Positions 1 through 9,368 of a stretch of 64,000 bases of DNA are shown here, in pieces. Position 1 is the first letter of the stretch. Every line of letters begins with the position of its first letter. Source of the DNA: Paenibacillus pini JCM 16418 (GTDB lineage: Bacteria; Bacillota; Bacilli; Paenibacillales; Paenibacillaceae); NCBI RefSeq assembly GCF_000576305.1, contig NZ_BAVZ01000002.1, positions 463,042-527,041 on the forward strand. The letters are read 5' to 3'. The notes beneath the pieces are model-generated. The model was not told where the DNA came from. It saw nothing but the letters and a program-made list of their open reading frames with translations, and ran no database searches. A program made the position numbers and the translations under genes.

Positions 1-1
1 C

Positions 2-712
2 TGGGTGAAGCATAATATGATGGACAGGGTACTAGGCTTTATTTCACGTGAAGTGGAGCAGGGTCGTCAGGCTTATCTGATCTGTCCTCTGATTGAAGAG
101 TCTGAGAAGCTGGATGTTCAGAATGCGATAGATTTGCATATTCAGATGCAGCAGTCTTTTCCAGCTTATCGGGTAGGACTGCTGCATGGACGCATGACGC
201 CAGCGGAGAAAGAAGAAGTGATGAGGTCTTTTTATGATAATGAGGTCCAGCTCCTTGTTTCAACGACTGTTGTTGAGGTAGGTGTTGATGTGCCGAATGC
301 AACGCTGATGGTCATTATGGACGCGGATCGCTTCGGACTGTCACAGCTACATCAGCTGCGTGGACGTGTAGGCCGGGGCAAACATGCATCCTTCTGTGTT
401 CTCATAGCCGATCCGAAGTCGGAAATTGGACAAGAGCGTATGAATGTCATGACAGAGACGGAGGATGGGTTTGAGGTATCACGGCGAGATCTCGATCTTC
501 GTGGACCTGGAGACTTTTTTGGGACAAAGCAGAGTGGTTTGCCTGAATTCCGTCTAGCTGACATGGTAAGTGACTTTGCTGTCCTAGAGCAAGCCCGCGA
601 AGACGCGGCTGAGCTTGTTAGTGAAAGCTCTTTCTGGACATCACCCGCGTATACTTTATTACGTGAATACTTGCAGAAGGAACAGATTTTTCAAGGTGAT
701 CTGGTTGATTAA
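2..712 (+). CDS. recG: ATP-dependent DNA helicase RecG, C-terminal part (5' end outside window)
   Basis: RecG reverses stalled replication forks and branch-migrates Holliday junctions in the cytoplasm. The frame is open to the left window edge, so only about the last 236 residues are present. Visible are the helicase C-terminal lobe (motif V region STTVVEVGVDVPNA), motif VI (QLRGRVGRGKHASFC) and the RecG-specific tail with the RDLDLRGPGDFFGTKQSG block, ending in the short alpha-helical C-terminus. The stop at 710-712 is followed about 70 bp later by a sporulation gene. The family assignment is firm; the upstream two thirds cannot be judged. Confidence 0.96.
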   Translation, partial: WVKHNMMDRVLGFISREVEQGRQAYLICPLIEESEKLDVQNAIDLHIQMQQSFPAYRVGLLHGRMTPAEKEEVMRSFYDNEVQLLVSTTVVEVGVDVPNATLMVIMDADRFGLSQLHQLRGRVGRGKHASFCVLIADPKSEIGQERMNVMTETEDGFEVSRRDLDLRGPGDFFGTKQSGLPEFRLADMVSDFAVLEQAREDAAELVSESSFWTSPAYTLLREYLQKEQIFQGDLVD

Positions 713-781
713 CTCATGGGACATTCTATCCCCGTCATATACTCTGGGTAATTGCTAAAATTGACGGGAGGTGCTAGGGAC

Positions 782-1070
782 TTGGGTTATCAGCAGTATG
801 GAATCAGTCCTCAACTGGTGGAGCGGATTAAGAAAAAATTAAAAAATCCTGCGATCAAAGAGCGCGTGAAAAAATTAAATAGAGAACGTGGATAAGCATG
901 ATCTGCAGGATAAAGCGAAGGTGCACAAACTGGTTAAGTCGTATGGATCTATTCTGAATGAAAAGCTGACAGCAACGGAGGAAGAACAAATTACTAAGTT
1001 TGTTCTTGCGCAGAAGATCGATCCCAGCAATACGTTTCATCTAATTAAACTATGGAGTATGTTCCGCTAA
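782..1070 (+). pseudogene. SpoVIF-like sporulation protein, one-base frameshift
   Basis: A TTG start at 782 follows a good ribosome binding site (GGGAGGT, 766-772) and opens a frame reading LGYQQYGISPQLVERIKKK that stops at 895. The rest of the protein (KHDLQDKAKVHKLVKSYG to NTFHLIKLWSMFR) continues in the next frame to 1070. Removing one A from the AAA at 877-879 restores a single reading frame of about 95 residues across the junction (KKLIENVDKHDLQ). The length, the YGISPQLVERIK start and the HLIKLWSMFR end match my memory of the SpoVIF/YjcC sporulation family, a spore-coat-stage protein. Either a sequencing insertion or a recent mutation explains the break. Confidence 0.7.
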
Positions 1071-1114
1071 CTGAACATGGTTTGGGGATACAGGTTGAGC
1101 TTGTCCTATCATTG

Positions 1115-1147
1115 ACCTCTTGAGCATGTATGCTCAGGAGGTTTTTT
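1115..1147 (+). terminator. Intrinsic terminator after the SpoVIF-like gene
   Basis: ACCTC-TTGAGCAT and ATGCTCA-GGAGGT form a hairpin with a two-base loop, followed by six T residues on the + strand. It lies between the convergent ends of the sporulation gene and the YolD-like gene, and has a U-run only for rightward transcription. Confidence 0.85.
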
Positions 1148-1161
1148 GGTGTGTAGCTAAC

Positions 1162-1512
1162 TTACAGTTCATCAGGTGCTTCGACGTCAATAATACGTTC
1201 AAGTTCGATCCATTCATATTTATCCGCTGAAGATGCTTCCCAGTAAATTCTTCGAAGTTGACGATCCATGCGCAAGACACGACCCGCCAAGCGAATGTCC
1301 TCAGGTTCGCTGAATAGCGTGAGGGAAATGGTAAATCCACCATGCATAGAAGAAGCCATAATTCGCTCCATCTCTTCGGCTGCCTGCGGATCAATAAGCG
1401 GAGGGGTACGGTGCTTAAGTTGCTCCTGATGTATGATATAAGCCTCGCGATGTTCGGGCAGCATCATTCTTGAAGATTCAAATATGCCGTTTCCTTGTAG
1501 TTTCTTACTCAT
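1162..1512 (-). CDS. YolD-like family protein
   Basis: This 116-residue protein has the YolD-like signature: a short basic N-terminus (MSKKLQGNGIFESSRMMLPEH), a central ISLTLFSEPEDI strand and a YEWIELERIIDVEA C-terminus. The start codon overlaps the stop of the upstream Y-family polymerase gene (ATGA), so the two are translationally coupled. In Bacillus subtilis the same pairing occurs as yqjW-yqjX and uvrX-yolD. A role as an accessory to the translesion polymerase is inferred from this conserved linkage; no catalytic residues are apparent. It lies downstream of a LexA box and is probably SOS-induced. Confidence 0.85.
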   Translation of the reverse strand: MSKKLQGNGIFESSRMMLPEHREAYIIHQEQLKHRTPPLIDPQAAEEMERIMASSMHGGFTISLTLFSEPEDIRLAGRVLRMDRQLRRIYWEASSADKYEWIELERIIDVEAPDEL

Positions 1513-2752
1513 TTGTAATGACCTCCAATTCTGAGTGAACGTTCATATGCCTGACCTGATTCCTGAAGAGAAGAGGCACGTAGGATGGCGGTTTCGCCAA
1601 ACTTACGCTTAATCTCATCTGTTGCGCGTTCGAGTTCACGTTTCCGGTCACGGTCGCCAAAAAGGCTTAGTTGATAAAGCGAATCTGATGTGAGGTCGGT
1701 TAAGGAGATGCTAATTCTACGAATAGGCATGCCGTCCCAATGACGAAGAAACAGTACATGAGCGGTTTCGTACACTTCATCCGTAATATTCGTGGGATCA
1801 TCCATTCTCTTCTGCCGTGAGAAACCTGTAGGATGGTCATAATCTGCTCCTTGGCAAGATACACTAACGACATTACCCATGAGCCCCTTATCCCGGCAGC
1901 GCTACCTACCTGCTCACACAGCTCAAGCATAACAACTTTAATCTCATCCCATGACGCATAATCACGGGGAAGCGTCATCTGGTGGCCTACACCTTTTTGC
2001 TGCTGATGAAAGCTTCCGGGTGTCACAGGTGAGGTATCCATACCTCGTGCAATCCGCCAGAGAACTTCGCCATTCACGCCCCAGCGTGATTTTAGCTTGT
2101 GGAGCGGAGTTTGGGCCAAATCTCCGATCGTATGGATACCCATATTGTATAGATGGCGGGACATGCGTGATCCTACCATGAACATCTCGCGTATGGGAGT
2201 GGGCCAGAGATCCCTCGCAATATTCTCAGCAGGGAGGACGTAAATGCCTTCCTTATTTTTTTTAGCAAAAATATCACAAGCCATTTTACTTACAATTTTG
2301 CAGTAGCTAATGCCTACGCGTACATAAATTCCTGTTTCAGAACGTACCTGATGTTGAATTTGACGTGCAATCTCTTCAGGACTGCCAAAGAGCGCTAGAC
2401 TGCCCGTGACGTCCAAATGCTGCTCGTCGATGCTGTACGGTTCTACCAGATCTGTGAACGACTGCAAAATTTCTGTGATATGCAGTGACACACGGATATA
2501 CTCCTCCATATGTGGGCGCACAACGATCAGATCGGGACATTTGTTTAGGGCTTCCCCGAGCCTTTCGGCGGTCTTAATGCCATATTGCTTCGCCAGTGGG
2601 CAGGCGGCTAGGATGATGCCCGAGCGCCGAGCGGGATCACCAGATACAACTAAAGGCTTGCCTATATACTCGGGATGAGTGGACTTCTCAACACTGGCAT
2701 AGAATGATTGGCAATCCGCAAGCATAATAACACGATGATTAGCCTTAGCCAT
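1509..2752 (-). pseudogene. Y-family DNA polymerase, UvrX/YqjW type, one-base frameshift
   Basis: This is a translesion DNA polymerase of the DinB/UmuC superfamily. The first reading frame (from ATG at 2752) contains the catalytic palm: MLADCQSFYASVEK with the first metal-binding Asp, and YSIDEQHLDVTG with the SIDE acidic pair. After CEQV the frame leaves the family sequence, while GNVVSVSCQGADYDHPTGFS and the little-finger domain to GGHYK continue in another frame from about 1880 to 1509. Adding one base around 1880-1904 (for example a G in the run before CTCATG) restores about 414 residues, the normal length for UvrX/YqjW. A LexA box lies just upstream. Confidence 0.88.
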
Positions 2753-2783
2753 GGAACTCGCTCCTTATATTATAGGGTATCAG

Positions 2784-2795
2784 GAACACATGTTC
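2784..2795 (-). promoter_or_regulatory. LexA (SOS) box upstream of the UvrX-type polymerase
   Basis: GAACACATGTTC matches the Firmicute LexA operator core GAAC-N4-GTTC, including the R-N-R-Y spacer preference. It sits immediately upstream of a minus-strand -10 element TATAAT (2774-2769), so bound LexA would block the promoter. The start codon is at 2752 with AAGGAG at 2763-2758. Confidence 0.8.
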
Positions 2796-3603
2796 TTATT
2801 TTATCAATCATAAAGCAGAAATATTCTCTTTTCAACCGGGAATTATTTGCATGAGTCCACATCAATTGTTAAGTACACTGGGAAAAAGGGGGATGAGATA
2901 TTTATAATGCGGGGTTTTCCATTCGATTTCAAAATCCTACTACAGGTACTTATTGCTTCTATCGATTAAAGATGAAGATTGGAGTGTGTTGGGAAATGCC
3001 AAAGAATAAGAGTGAATATTCTATTTGTAACGAGAATTATTTGTAAAAACTGTGCGTGAATCTAAATGAAAAGAAAATACGAGCCTAATTCTTCCTAGTC
3101 ATAAAGGAGCATGAAGTAGACAATACGGGAAAAGAACTATACGAATAGTCACAGGCATCCTGCTTTATCATTTAAGGTATAAACCCATCTCATGCACATA
3201 ATGTCCCGAGAGGGACTCTTTCCTCATATTAAAAAATCCCTAAGAAACTAAAACGTTGATATAACGCGGTTTTCCGCTGTCGCTTTATCGGACTATAGTA
3301 GTGTTTTGTCGAATTAATGGATAAAGATGTTAAAGAATATAATATATTAGTGATTTTTTAATATGAAAGCGTTTACGACACTGCTGTTGCAGGAAATTTG
3401 GTTACAAAATTGAGATGAAATTCATAAACACGAGTTTAATTAAAATAAGGATTATACTTCCAATTATATAGGCCAACAGGTTCCAAAATTTGCATCCACC
3501 AGCCTATTTTATTAAGGGGTGCAGATGGTTAAAAATTAGAGTTGTACAGAGCGAGGCTACGCAAATATGAAAAGGAAAAACAAGAGGTGAGAACATTTAG
3601 TGT
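2796..3603. other. About 800 bp non-coding region upstream of the exopolysaccharide-type operon
   Basis: No convincing coding sequence is visible on either strand. The stretch is AT-rich and includes a catabolite-control-like site at 3364-3377 and AT-rich promoter-like segments such as TATAAT near 3340. No riboswitch consensus was recognised. A gap of this size is unusual in an otherwise compact window and may hold a long regulated leader. Confidence 0.5.
3364..3377. promoter_or_regulatory. Candidate CcpA cre site
   Basis: TGAAAGCGTTTACG matches the cre consensus TGWAANCGNTNWCA at all but the last position. It lies about 230 bp before the first gene of the glycosyltransferase operon and could link its expression to carbon status. 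This is sequence match only. Confidence 0.45.
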
Positions 3604-5835
3604 ATGATCAAACGTAAATTTTTGGTTGTTGGCATTGCAGCCGCCGTTCTCATTTCTGGAGCAGTTGCGGGAGGATTTGCTGCATGGTCTTCGCCTTCGA
3701 TGTCGGCTTTCGAAAATACGGAAGGAACACAATTCAAGTTCAAGACAGAAGGTGACCGGTTCCTGCAATACAATGCAGACGGAAAGTGGAGCGAAATATT
3801 TGTTAAGGGCGTTAATTTGGGTGCAACCGTACCCGGGCATTTTCCAGGTGAATTGCCAGTGACAGAAGCAGATTATCTGCGCTGGTTCAAACAAATAGAT
3901 GATATGGGTGCGAATGTCATTCGTGTATACACCGTGCATCAACCAGTATTCTATTCGGCACTTGTTAAATACAACAAAAGCAAAGGAGATGACCCGCTCT
4001 ATTTCATGCAGGGCATCTGGTCGCCGGAAGAACAGTTGATTGAGCAGCAGGACGCCTACTCGGGTGAAATTCAGAAACAGTTTAAAGATGAAATCCGCAA
4101 GGCGGTCGCCGCCGTATACGGAGATATAAGCGCTCCGCAGAAACAGGGAGCTTCGAGCGGAGAATACAAGACGAACGCAGGCAAATATTTAATGGCTTGG
4201 CATGTGGGAACGGAATGGGATCCCAGTATGGTCAAGAATACGAATGAGAAGCACAACGATGTACCTCGGTATGAGGGAGCCTACTTTTCGGGAACGAAGG
4301 ATGCATCTGCTTTTGAGAACTGGCTTGCGGGTCTGCTCGACTATACCGCACAGCAGGAACAACAGTACGGATGGGAGCATCCCATGGCATTTACCAATTG
4401 GGTAACAACGGATGTGCTAAGCCATCCAGGCGAGCCATTATTTGAAGAAGATATGGTAAGTGTGGATGCAACAAATGTTGTACCGGGAAATTGGAAGGCG
4501 GGTTATTTCGCAGCTTATCACGTGTACCCATATTATCCTGACTTTTTCCAGACAGATGCTTCGCTTAGGACGATTAAAGATAGCAACGGGGAGTACAACA
4601 CCTATAAGGCTTATCTTCGGCAGCTGAAAGCCAAATTCAAGAAAATCCCGATTATGGTCACTGAATATGGAGTTCCTTCTTCGGTAGGTGTGTCTCATTT
4701 GGGGGCAGGAGGAAGAGATCAAGGGGGTCATAATGAGGAACAGCAGGGAAATATGGATGCTTCGCTGACCCGGGACATATACGATGAAGGCTATGCCGGC
4801 GCTATTTTGTTCATGTGGCAGGATGAGTGGTTCAAGAAAACGTGGAATACAATGCCTTTTGAAATTCCAGCGGATCGGCGTGCTTATTGGATTAACGTAC
4901 TCACGAATGAGAAGATGTTTGGATTACTTGCCATGAGGCCAGGTAAAGAAGAGACGATTACAATTGATGGGAAGCTAGATGATTGGGATGACATTCCGAA
5001 AGATCAGGTTATGAAGTGGCAGGGCCAAGTATCAGGGATGAAAGAGATGAAGGTAACGCATGATGAAGGTTATCTATATATTGCAATACATCTCGATAAC
5101 GTTTTTGATCCAGTGAAATCTAAACTGTTTATTGGAGCAGACACCATTACCGGGGGAAATGTACCGGGGACGAAGCTTCTCCCAGGAAAACAACTTATGG
5201 GTGGAGCTCCTGAAACATTAATTGAAATAGGTAAAGACGAGGAATCACAGGTTGAACTAGCCACCGATTACGACTTTCATAAGCGTCTGTATGGACCGAT
5301 GGGCTATGGTATGCTTCCACAGACTCCTCAGGAAGCAGCTCCTTTTGTACCATGGAAACTAGCTATCGGGCTGCAGATGAGTCCACCGGATACACGTTTC
5401 AGTCATCCCTTTATCGATCAGACGATTGGCAAGCTGAAGCGGGGTACAAATGACCGCGGGCAGGGAGACTTCAACTCTCTTACTGCTTGGCAGTACAGCG
5501 GTAATACGATAGAGATGCGAATACCATGGATGCTGCTTGGGTTTGCGGATCCTAGTTCGCTTCAGGTTATTGATTATAGTCCGTTAAAATCTAAACCCAA
5601 ACGATCCTTTAGTACGATCAAGACCGAAGGAGTTCGCCTGATTCCATGGATTGTAGATCGGACAAGTGGTGCCGTATCTTGGCCTGGGGGCAGTCAGTCA
5701 ACGTTTAATGTACAAGATATTATTCCTTACACATGGAAGCCATGGGATACAGTGCAGTACAGTGAACAGTTGAAGCAGAGCTACAACATTATGAAGAAAA
5801 CTTACAGTAGCCTGTCGGCCCCTAGAGATCAGTAA
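3604..5835 (+). CDS. Secreted or membrane-anchored glycoside-hydrolase-like protein (clan A type TIM barrel plus CBM9-like domain)
   Basis: This 743-residue protein has an N-terminal hydrophobic signal/anchor (about residues 5-28) and a TIM-barrel region (about 65-450) reading FVKGVNLGATVPGHFPGE at its start. Candidate acid/base and nucleophile glutamates are in AWHVGTEWDP and MVTEYGVPSS, as in clan GH-A enzymes. From about residue 455 (ITIDGKLDDWDD, then HDEGYLYIAIHL) it resembles a CBM9/DOMON-type beta-sandwich. It is the first of six tightly spaced co-directional genes including a processive-type GT2 and a UDP-sugar dehydrogenase, so it probably trims or transfers the exported polysaccharide outside the membrane. 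Start: ATG with GAGGTGA upstream, spacing rather long (13 nt). The substrate is unknown. Confidence 0.7.
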   Translation: MIKRKFLVVGIAAAVLISGAVAGGFAAWSSPSMSAFENTEGTQFKFKTEGDRFLQYNADGKWSEIFVKGVNLGATVPGHFPGELPVTEADYLRWFKQIDDMGANVIRVYTVHQPVFYSALVKYNKSKGDDPLYFMQGIWSPEEQLIEQQDAYSGEIQKQFKDEIRKAVAAVYGDISAPQKQGASSGEYKTNAGKYLMAWHVGTEWDPSMVKNTNEKHNDVPRYEGAYFSGTKDASAFENWLAGLLDYTAQQEQQYGWEHPMAFTNWVTTDVLSHPGEPLFEEDMVSVDATNVVPGNWKAGYFAAYHVYPYYPDFFQTDASLRTIKDSNGEYNTYKAYLRQLKAKFKKIPIMVTEYGVPSSVGVSHLGAGGRDQGGHNEEQQGNMDASLTRDIYDEGYAGAILFMWQDEWFKKTWNTMPFEIPADRRAYWINVLTNEKMFGLLAMRPGKEETITIDGKLDDWDDIPKDQVMKWQGQVSGMKEMKVTHDEGYLYIAIHLDNVFDPVKSKLFIGADTITGGNVPGTKLLPGKQLMGGAPETLIEIGKDEESQVELATDYDFHKRLYGPMGYGMLPQTPQEAAPFVPWKLAIGLQMSPPDTRFSHPFIDQTIGKLKRGTNDRGQGDFNSLTAWQYSGNTIEMRIPWMLLGFADPSSLQVIDYSPLKSKPKRSFSTIKTEGVRLIPWIVDRTSGAVSWPGGSQSTFNVQDIIPYTWKPWDTVQYSEQLKQSYNIMKKTYSSLSAPRDQ

Positions 5836-5873
5836 TATTAAGAAATTACAAGTTAAAAAGGAGGAGCTTCATC

Positions 5874-7067
5874 ATGATAGCGCATTTAACCTTGGCATAC
5901 GTGTTCATTTATATATGCCTCGGCCTCATTGGAATTGGCATCATCCTTCTGTTTCAGATGAAGCTTGCACATAATCGTGAGCTACGCAACATCGATAGAT
6001 ATGAGAAGAAGCATCGTGATTATTTTGTGTATATTCAGTCCCATCTCGAAGAAGATGCTGTGTTACAGCTTCCGCTAGGTAAGCTGACAAAGCTAGAAAG
6101 AAGGATGATCCAGCTTAAATATATTGAATGGATTGAGGCTTTCAAGGGAGACCATCGTCGTAAGCTGATCCAGCTATGTCATGATAGCGGCTTTGTGCAG
6201 GAGGATCTTAAATTGTTAAGACGCGCAAGCTATGGCAAACGGGTTGAGGTAGCATACCGTCTTGGCGGAATGCGTGCGGGAGAGGCCGTTCCTGAGCTGC
6301 TCCATCTGATGCAGAGAAGAAAGTATAATCCTTTAATGATTGTGATTGCTCGTGCTATTGCAAAGAGTTCACAGCAGCCCAAGGATGTGCTACATATGCT
6401 GCGCAGCCTGCTCTCTCATAACAAGCCGATTCATGCCCTGGCGGCAGATATCGTCACGGAGAGTAGTCTTGATTCTGGCATTCTGTATCCGATGCTACTG
6501 GAAGACGCTGATCCAGGTATCGTCCAAGTAGGAATGGCAGTAACGCGAGGACGGACAGTGCCTGAAGTTATGCCAGCGCTTAAACGACTTACCGGAACGA
6601 AGAAACAATCACTCCGGGAAGAGGCGGTTCAGCTCTATCTCGGTACGTATCCCGCACTACATCAGGATGCGGCGATTCGTTTGATGAAGGATAGCAGCTG
6701 GGAAGTACGGGCAGCTACTGTTCGTTCACTAGGGATGTTAGGTGTAGAGGACAGCATAGATCTGCTTACCGAAGCACTTCGTGATTCTAGTAGTAAGGTC
6801 CGTTACCTTAGTGCCGAGAGCTTGTCAGCTATTGGCGAGTCTGGATTCGAAGCACTCTGCCGAGTGGCAAGGAATGGAAAAGGGCTACAGCGCGATGCGG
6901 CTCTAGAGCGCATCGAAATCGTTCTAGCTCAAGAAACGGAACATTCGGCGCTAGAGCATATGGTAGCTTACAACAAGAAGCGGCTTCTGCATACCCGTTA
7001 TTTCGGGAACAAGTCCACACAACGTATTGTAGGCAAAAAGGCATTAGGAGGAGATTACACTGCTTAG
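5874..7067 (+). CDS. Membrane-anchored HEAT-repeat protein
   Basis: This 397-residue protein has one N-terminal transmembrane helix (about residues 5-28, VFIYICLGLIGIGIILLF) followed by a charged linker and an alpha-solenoid. Recognisable HEAT-like helices include DSSWEVRAATVRSLGMLG and DSSSKVRYLSAESLSAIG. The solenoid should face the cytoplasm and probably acts as a scaffold for the adjacent glycosyltransferase. An AAGGAGG site lies before the ATG at 5874. No enzymatic motif is seen. The function is inferred from its position in the operon. Confidence 0.75.
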   Translation: MIAHLTLAYVFIYICLGLIGIGIILLFQMKLAHNRELRNIDRYEKKHRDYFVYIQSHLEEDAVLQLPLGKLTKLERRMIQLKYIEWIEAFKGDHRRKLIQLCHDSGFVQEDLKLLRRASYGKRVEVAYRLGGMRAGEAVPELLHLMQRRKYNPLMIVIARAIAKSSQQPKDVLHMLRSLLSHNKPIHALAADIVTESSLDSGILYPMLLEDADPGIVQVGMAVTRGRTVPEVMPALKRLTGTKKQSLREEAVQLYLGTYPALHQDAAIRLMKDSSWEVRAATVRSLGMLGVEDSIDLLTEALRDSSSKVRYLSAESLSAIGESGFEALCRVARNGKGLQRDAALERIEIVLAQETEHSALEHMVAYNKKRLLHTRYFGNKSTQRIVGKKALGGDYTA

Positions 7068-7080
7068 AGACATCCTACTG

Positions 7081-8478
7081 ATGTATGGTATGGTCGCAAT
7101 TTATTACGTAATGATTGTTAATATTTTATATTTTTCCATTATTGGTCTATCTTTTCGCAATATTTGGACGATCGCTCGCAGAGCGAAATATTCCAGCTAT
7201 AATACGCTTGCTGGTTCCGAGCTAGTGCCCGCAGTATCTCTGCTCGTGCCTGCTTACAACGAAGAACTGACGATTATTGAGAATGTGAATTGTCTGATGA
7301 CGCTGAACTATCCAACGTTTGAGGTTATTGTCATTAATGATGGTTCGAGTGATAAGACGATGGATGTACTTATTGCTGAATACGAGCTACATAAAATACC
7401 TAATCCGGACATGAGCGGGACGATTGAGACGAACACCGTCCGCGACGTATATCATAATCCCGACTATCCGCAGCTATTCCTTATTGATAAGGAGAATGGT
7501 GGTAAGGCAGATTCACTGAATGCAGGCATTAACTTATCGCATTATCCGCTAGTTTCTTCGATTGACGCAGACTCCTTACTGGAGAAAGACGCCTTGATCC
7601 GTATGGCACGAATGTATATGGAGAATCCCGAGGAAACGGTAGCTATTGGTGGGGATGTAAGAATTGCAAATGGTTGCTTGATTGAGAATGGTGCGGTTCA
7701 TAATATATCGCTTCCGCGTAAAATTTGGCCGATGTTTCAGTCAATTGAATACTTAAAAGCCTTTCTTGGCGGACGAATTGGTTGGAGTCATATGAATGGG
7801 TTAGTGATAGTATCAGGTGCATTTGGATTGTTCCGTAAAGACAGCATTATTGATGTTGGCGGTTACCGCGGAGGTTATCCCGGTGAGGACATGAACATTA
7901 TTATTAAGCTCCATCGTCATATGCTTAAGAACAAAATACCCTACAGAGTCGCTTTTTGCCCGGAAGCCGTGTGCTGGACACAGGCGCCAGATACTTACGG
8001 CATATTGGCCAATCAGCGTAAACGCTGGGGGCGAGGTAATATGAAGAACATGATTGAGAATCGCGGAATGCTTTTTAACCCGAGATATAAAGTAATGGGA
8101 CTTATTACAATGCCGTACAATGTCCTGTTTGAAACGTTAAATCCTTATTTTAGAATAACAGGATTGCTTGCTCTAGGTGGTTATGCGCTGCTGGATATGA
8201 CCCATTGGAAAATCCTACTCGTATTTTTCATGCTTAATTTCTTCAGTGGCTATCTGCTTAGTGTAGGTGCTCTTGTTCTGGAAGAGATTGCTTTTAAACG
8301 ATACAAGAAGCCATCGGATTTATTTAAAATGCTACTTTACTCCGCTCTTAAGTTCGTGGGATACCATCAGCTTGGTGTACTATGGCGGGTTCAGGGACAT
8401 ATTCAATACTTGCAAAAAAACAATTCTTGGGGAGCGATGACCAGACAAAGCTGGAATGACGAAAGTGAAACGGCCTAA
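7081..8478 (+). CDS. Membrane-embedded family 2 glycosyltransferase (processive synthase type)
   Basis: This is a likely polysaccharide synthase of the cellulose/hyaluronan/PNAG synthase type. After an N-terminal membrane helix, the GT-A domain shows VPAYNEE, INDGSSDKT, the metal-binding SIDADS, the GYPGED acceptor motif and QRKRWGRG (QxxRW), which together mark processive enzymes. Several C-terminal membrane segments follow (about residues 335-440). No PilZ domain is present. The first ATG is at 7081, but the best ribosome binding site (AGGAGGAG, 7047-7052) is placed for an in-frame CTG at 7060 inside the end of the HEAT gene, so the protein may be seven residues longer. A UDP-sugar dehydrogenase two genes downstream suggests a uronic-acid-type donor. 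Confidence 0.88.
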   Translation: MYGMVAIYYVMIVNILYFSIIGLSFRNIWTIARRAKYSSYNTLAGSELVPAVSLLVPAYNEELTIIENVNCLMTLNYPTFEVIVINDGSSDKTMDVLIAEYELHKIPNPDMSGTIETNTVRDVYHNPDYPQLFLIDKENGGKADSLNAGINLSHYPLVSSIDADSLLEKDALIRMARMYMENPEETVAIGGDVRIANGCLIENGAVHNISLPRKIWPMFQSIEYLKAFLGGRIGWSHMNGLVIVSGAFGLFRKDSIIDVGGYRGGYPGEDMNIIIKLHRHMLKNKIPYRVAFCPEAVCWTQAPDTYGILANQRKRWGRGNMKNMIENRGMLFNPRYKVMGLITMPYNVLFETLNPYFRITGLLALGGYALLDMTHWKILLVFFMLNFFSGYLLSVGALVLEEIAFKRYKKPSDLFKMLLYSALKFVGYHQLGVLWRVQGHIQYLQKNNSWGAMTRQSWNDESETA

Positions 8479-8539
8479 TCCGGTCCTTGACTGAGAATTT
8501 GAATTCAAATATGAATTGAGCGAAAGGTGGGAATTGATA

Positions 8540-9346
8540 ATGCCCCAATCCGTTATCGTGCAGCAGGAATATAGAACGGATGTATATCATAACTTGGCAG
8601 AACGTGTTAAAGAAGCTTCTAAGGATAGCTGTGGTGTTATGTTCCTTTATTGCAGCGATCAGCCTCCACAGATGGAGAGCCGTCTGCGGGAAATACTGCA
8701 GTATGAACCTGGATTGGAATTTGAAATTGTACCCGATAGCCAGACCGATACTCTAGCCATCATGTTACCAGGTCATACGCTGGCTGCAGCTCATTACCAA
8801 GCTCTTCTAATAAAGCATCATTTACAGGAAACGATGAATCAGGTTGATCCACGCATAACGCTTACGGTTTTCCCCGGACAAGTTGATCCGATGCCCGCTA
8901 CATTGAAGCAAATGGCAGAGTCCGCTAAATTAAGTGTCTCATCTGATATTCAGATTTTTACTAAACCAGAGGCGCTTAAAGATCCCGGACGTATTCTGAT
9001 CGTAGATCACGACGATACCATTCGCGAATTTCTACGGATTAGGCTCCATTTGCAAGGGTATGAGACGTTGGAAGCACTTGATGGTAAAGCAGCACTGGAA
9101 CTCATTGAAAAGTGGGAGCCCGACGTGGTGCTGACGGAGTTTCATTTATACGGCATTGATGGGCTACCGTTTATCAGGCAGATTCAAAAGTTGCTGCTTG
9201 CACAGACACCGAAAATCGTTGTGCTGACAGGTCAGCGTGTAGATCAGACCATTAGTCAATGTTTCAAAAATGGAATTGAAGACTATGTTACTAAACCGTT
9301 TTCCCCAGTCGAACTAGATGCTCGAATTCGCCGTTGTTTTAACTAA
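8540..9346 (+). CDS. Response-regulator-like protein with degenerate receiver (Glu at the phosphorylation site)
   Basis: The protein has 268 residues. Residues 150-268 are a receiver domain (RILIVDHDD, VVLTGQ, DYVTKPFSPVELDARI) retaining the acidic pair, Thr230 and Lys252. However, the phospho-acceptor position reads PDVVLTEFHLYGIDG, so Glu200 replaces Asp. Residues 30-130 look like the second half of a GGDEF fold (DTLAIMLPG, then ITLTVFPG and LKQMAESA) without the GGDEF motif; that similarity is tentative. ATG at 8540 is chosen because AAAGGTGGG lies 9 nt upstream. It sits between the GT2 and the dehydrogenase in the same operon and may be a constitutively active adaptor for polysaccharide synthesis. 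Confidence 0.75.
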   Translation: MPQSVIVQQEYRTDVYHNLAERVKEASKDSCGVMFLYCSDQPPQMESRLREILQYEPGLEFEIVPDSQTDTLAIMLPGHTLAAAHYQALLIKHHLQETMNQVDPRITLTVFPGQVDPMPATLKQMAESAKLSVSSDIQIFTKPEALKDPGRILIVDHDDTIREFLRIRLHLQGYETLEALDGKAALELIEKWEPDVVLTEFHLYGIDGLPFIRQIQKLLLAQTPKIVVLTGQRVDQTISQCFKNGIEDYVTKPFSPVELDARIRRCFN

Positions 9347-9368
9347 AAATATATGGAGGTTGAATGTT

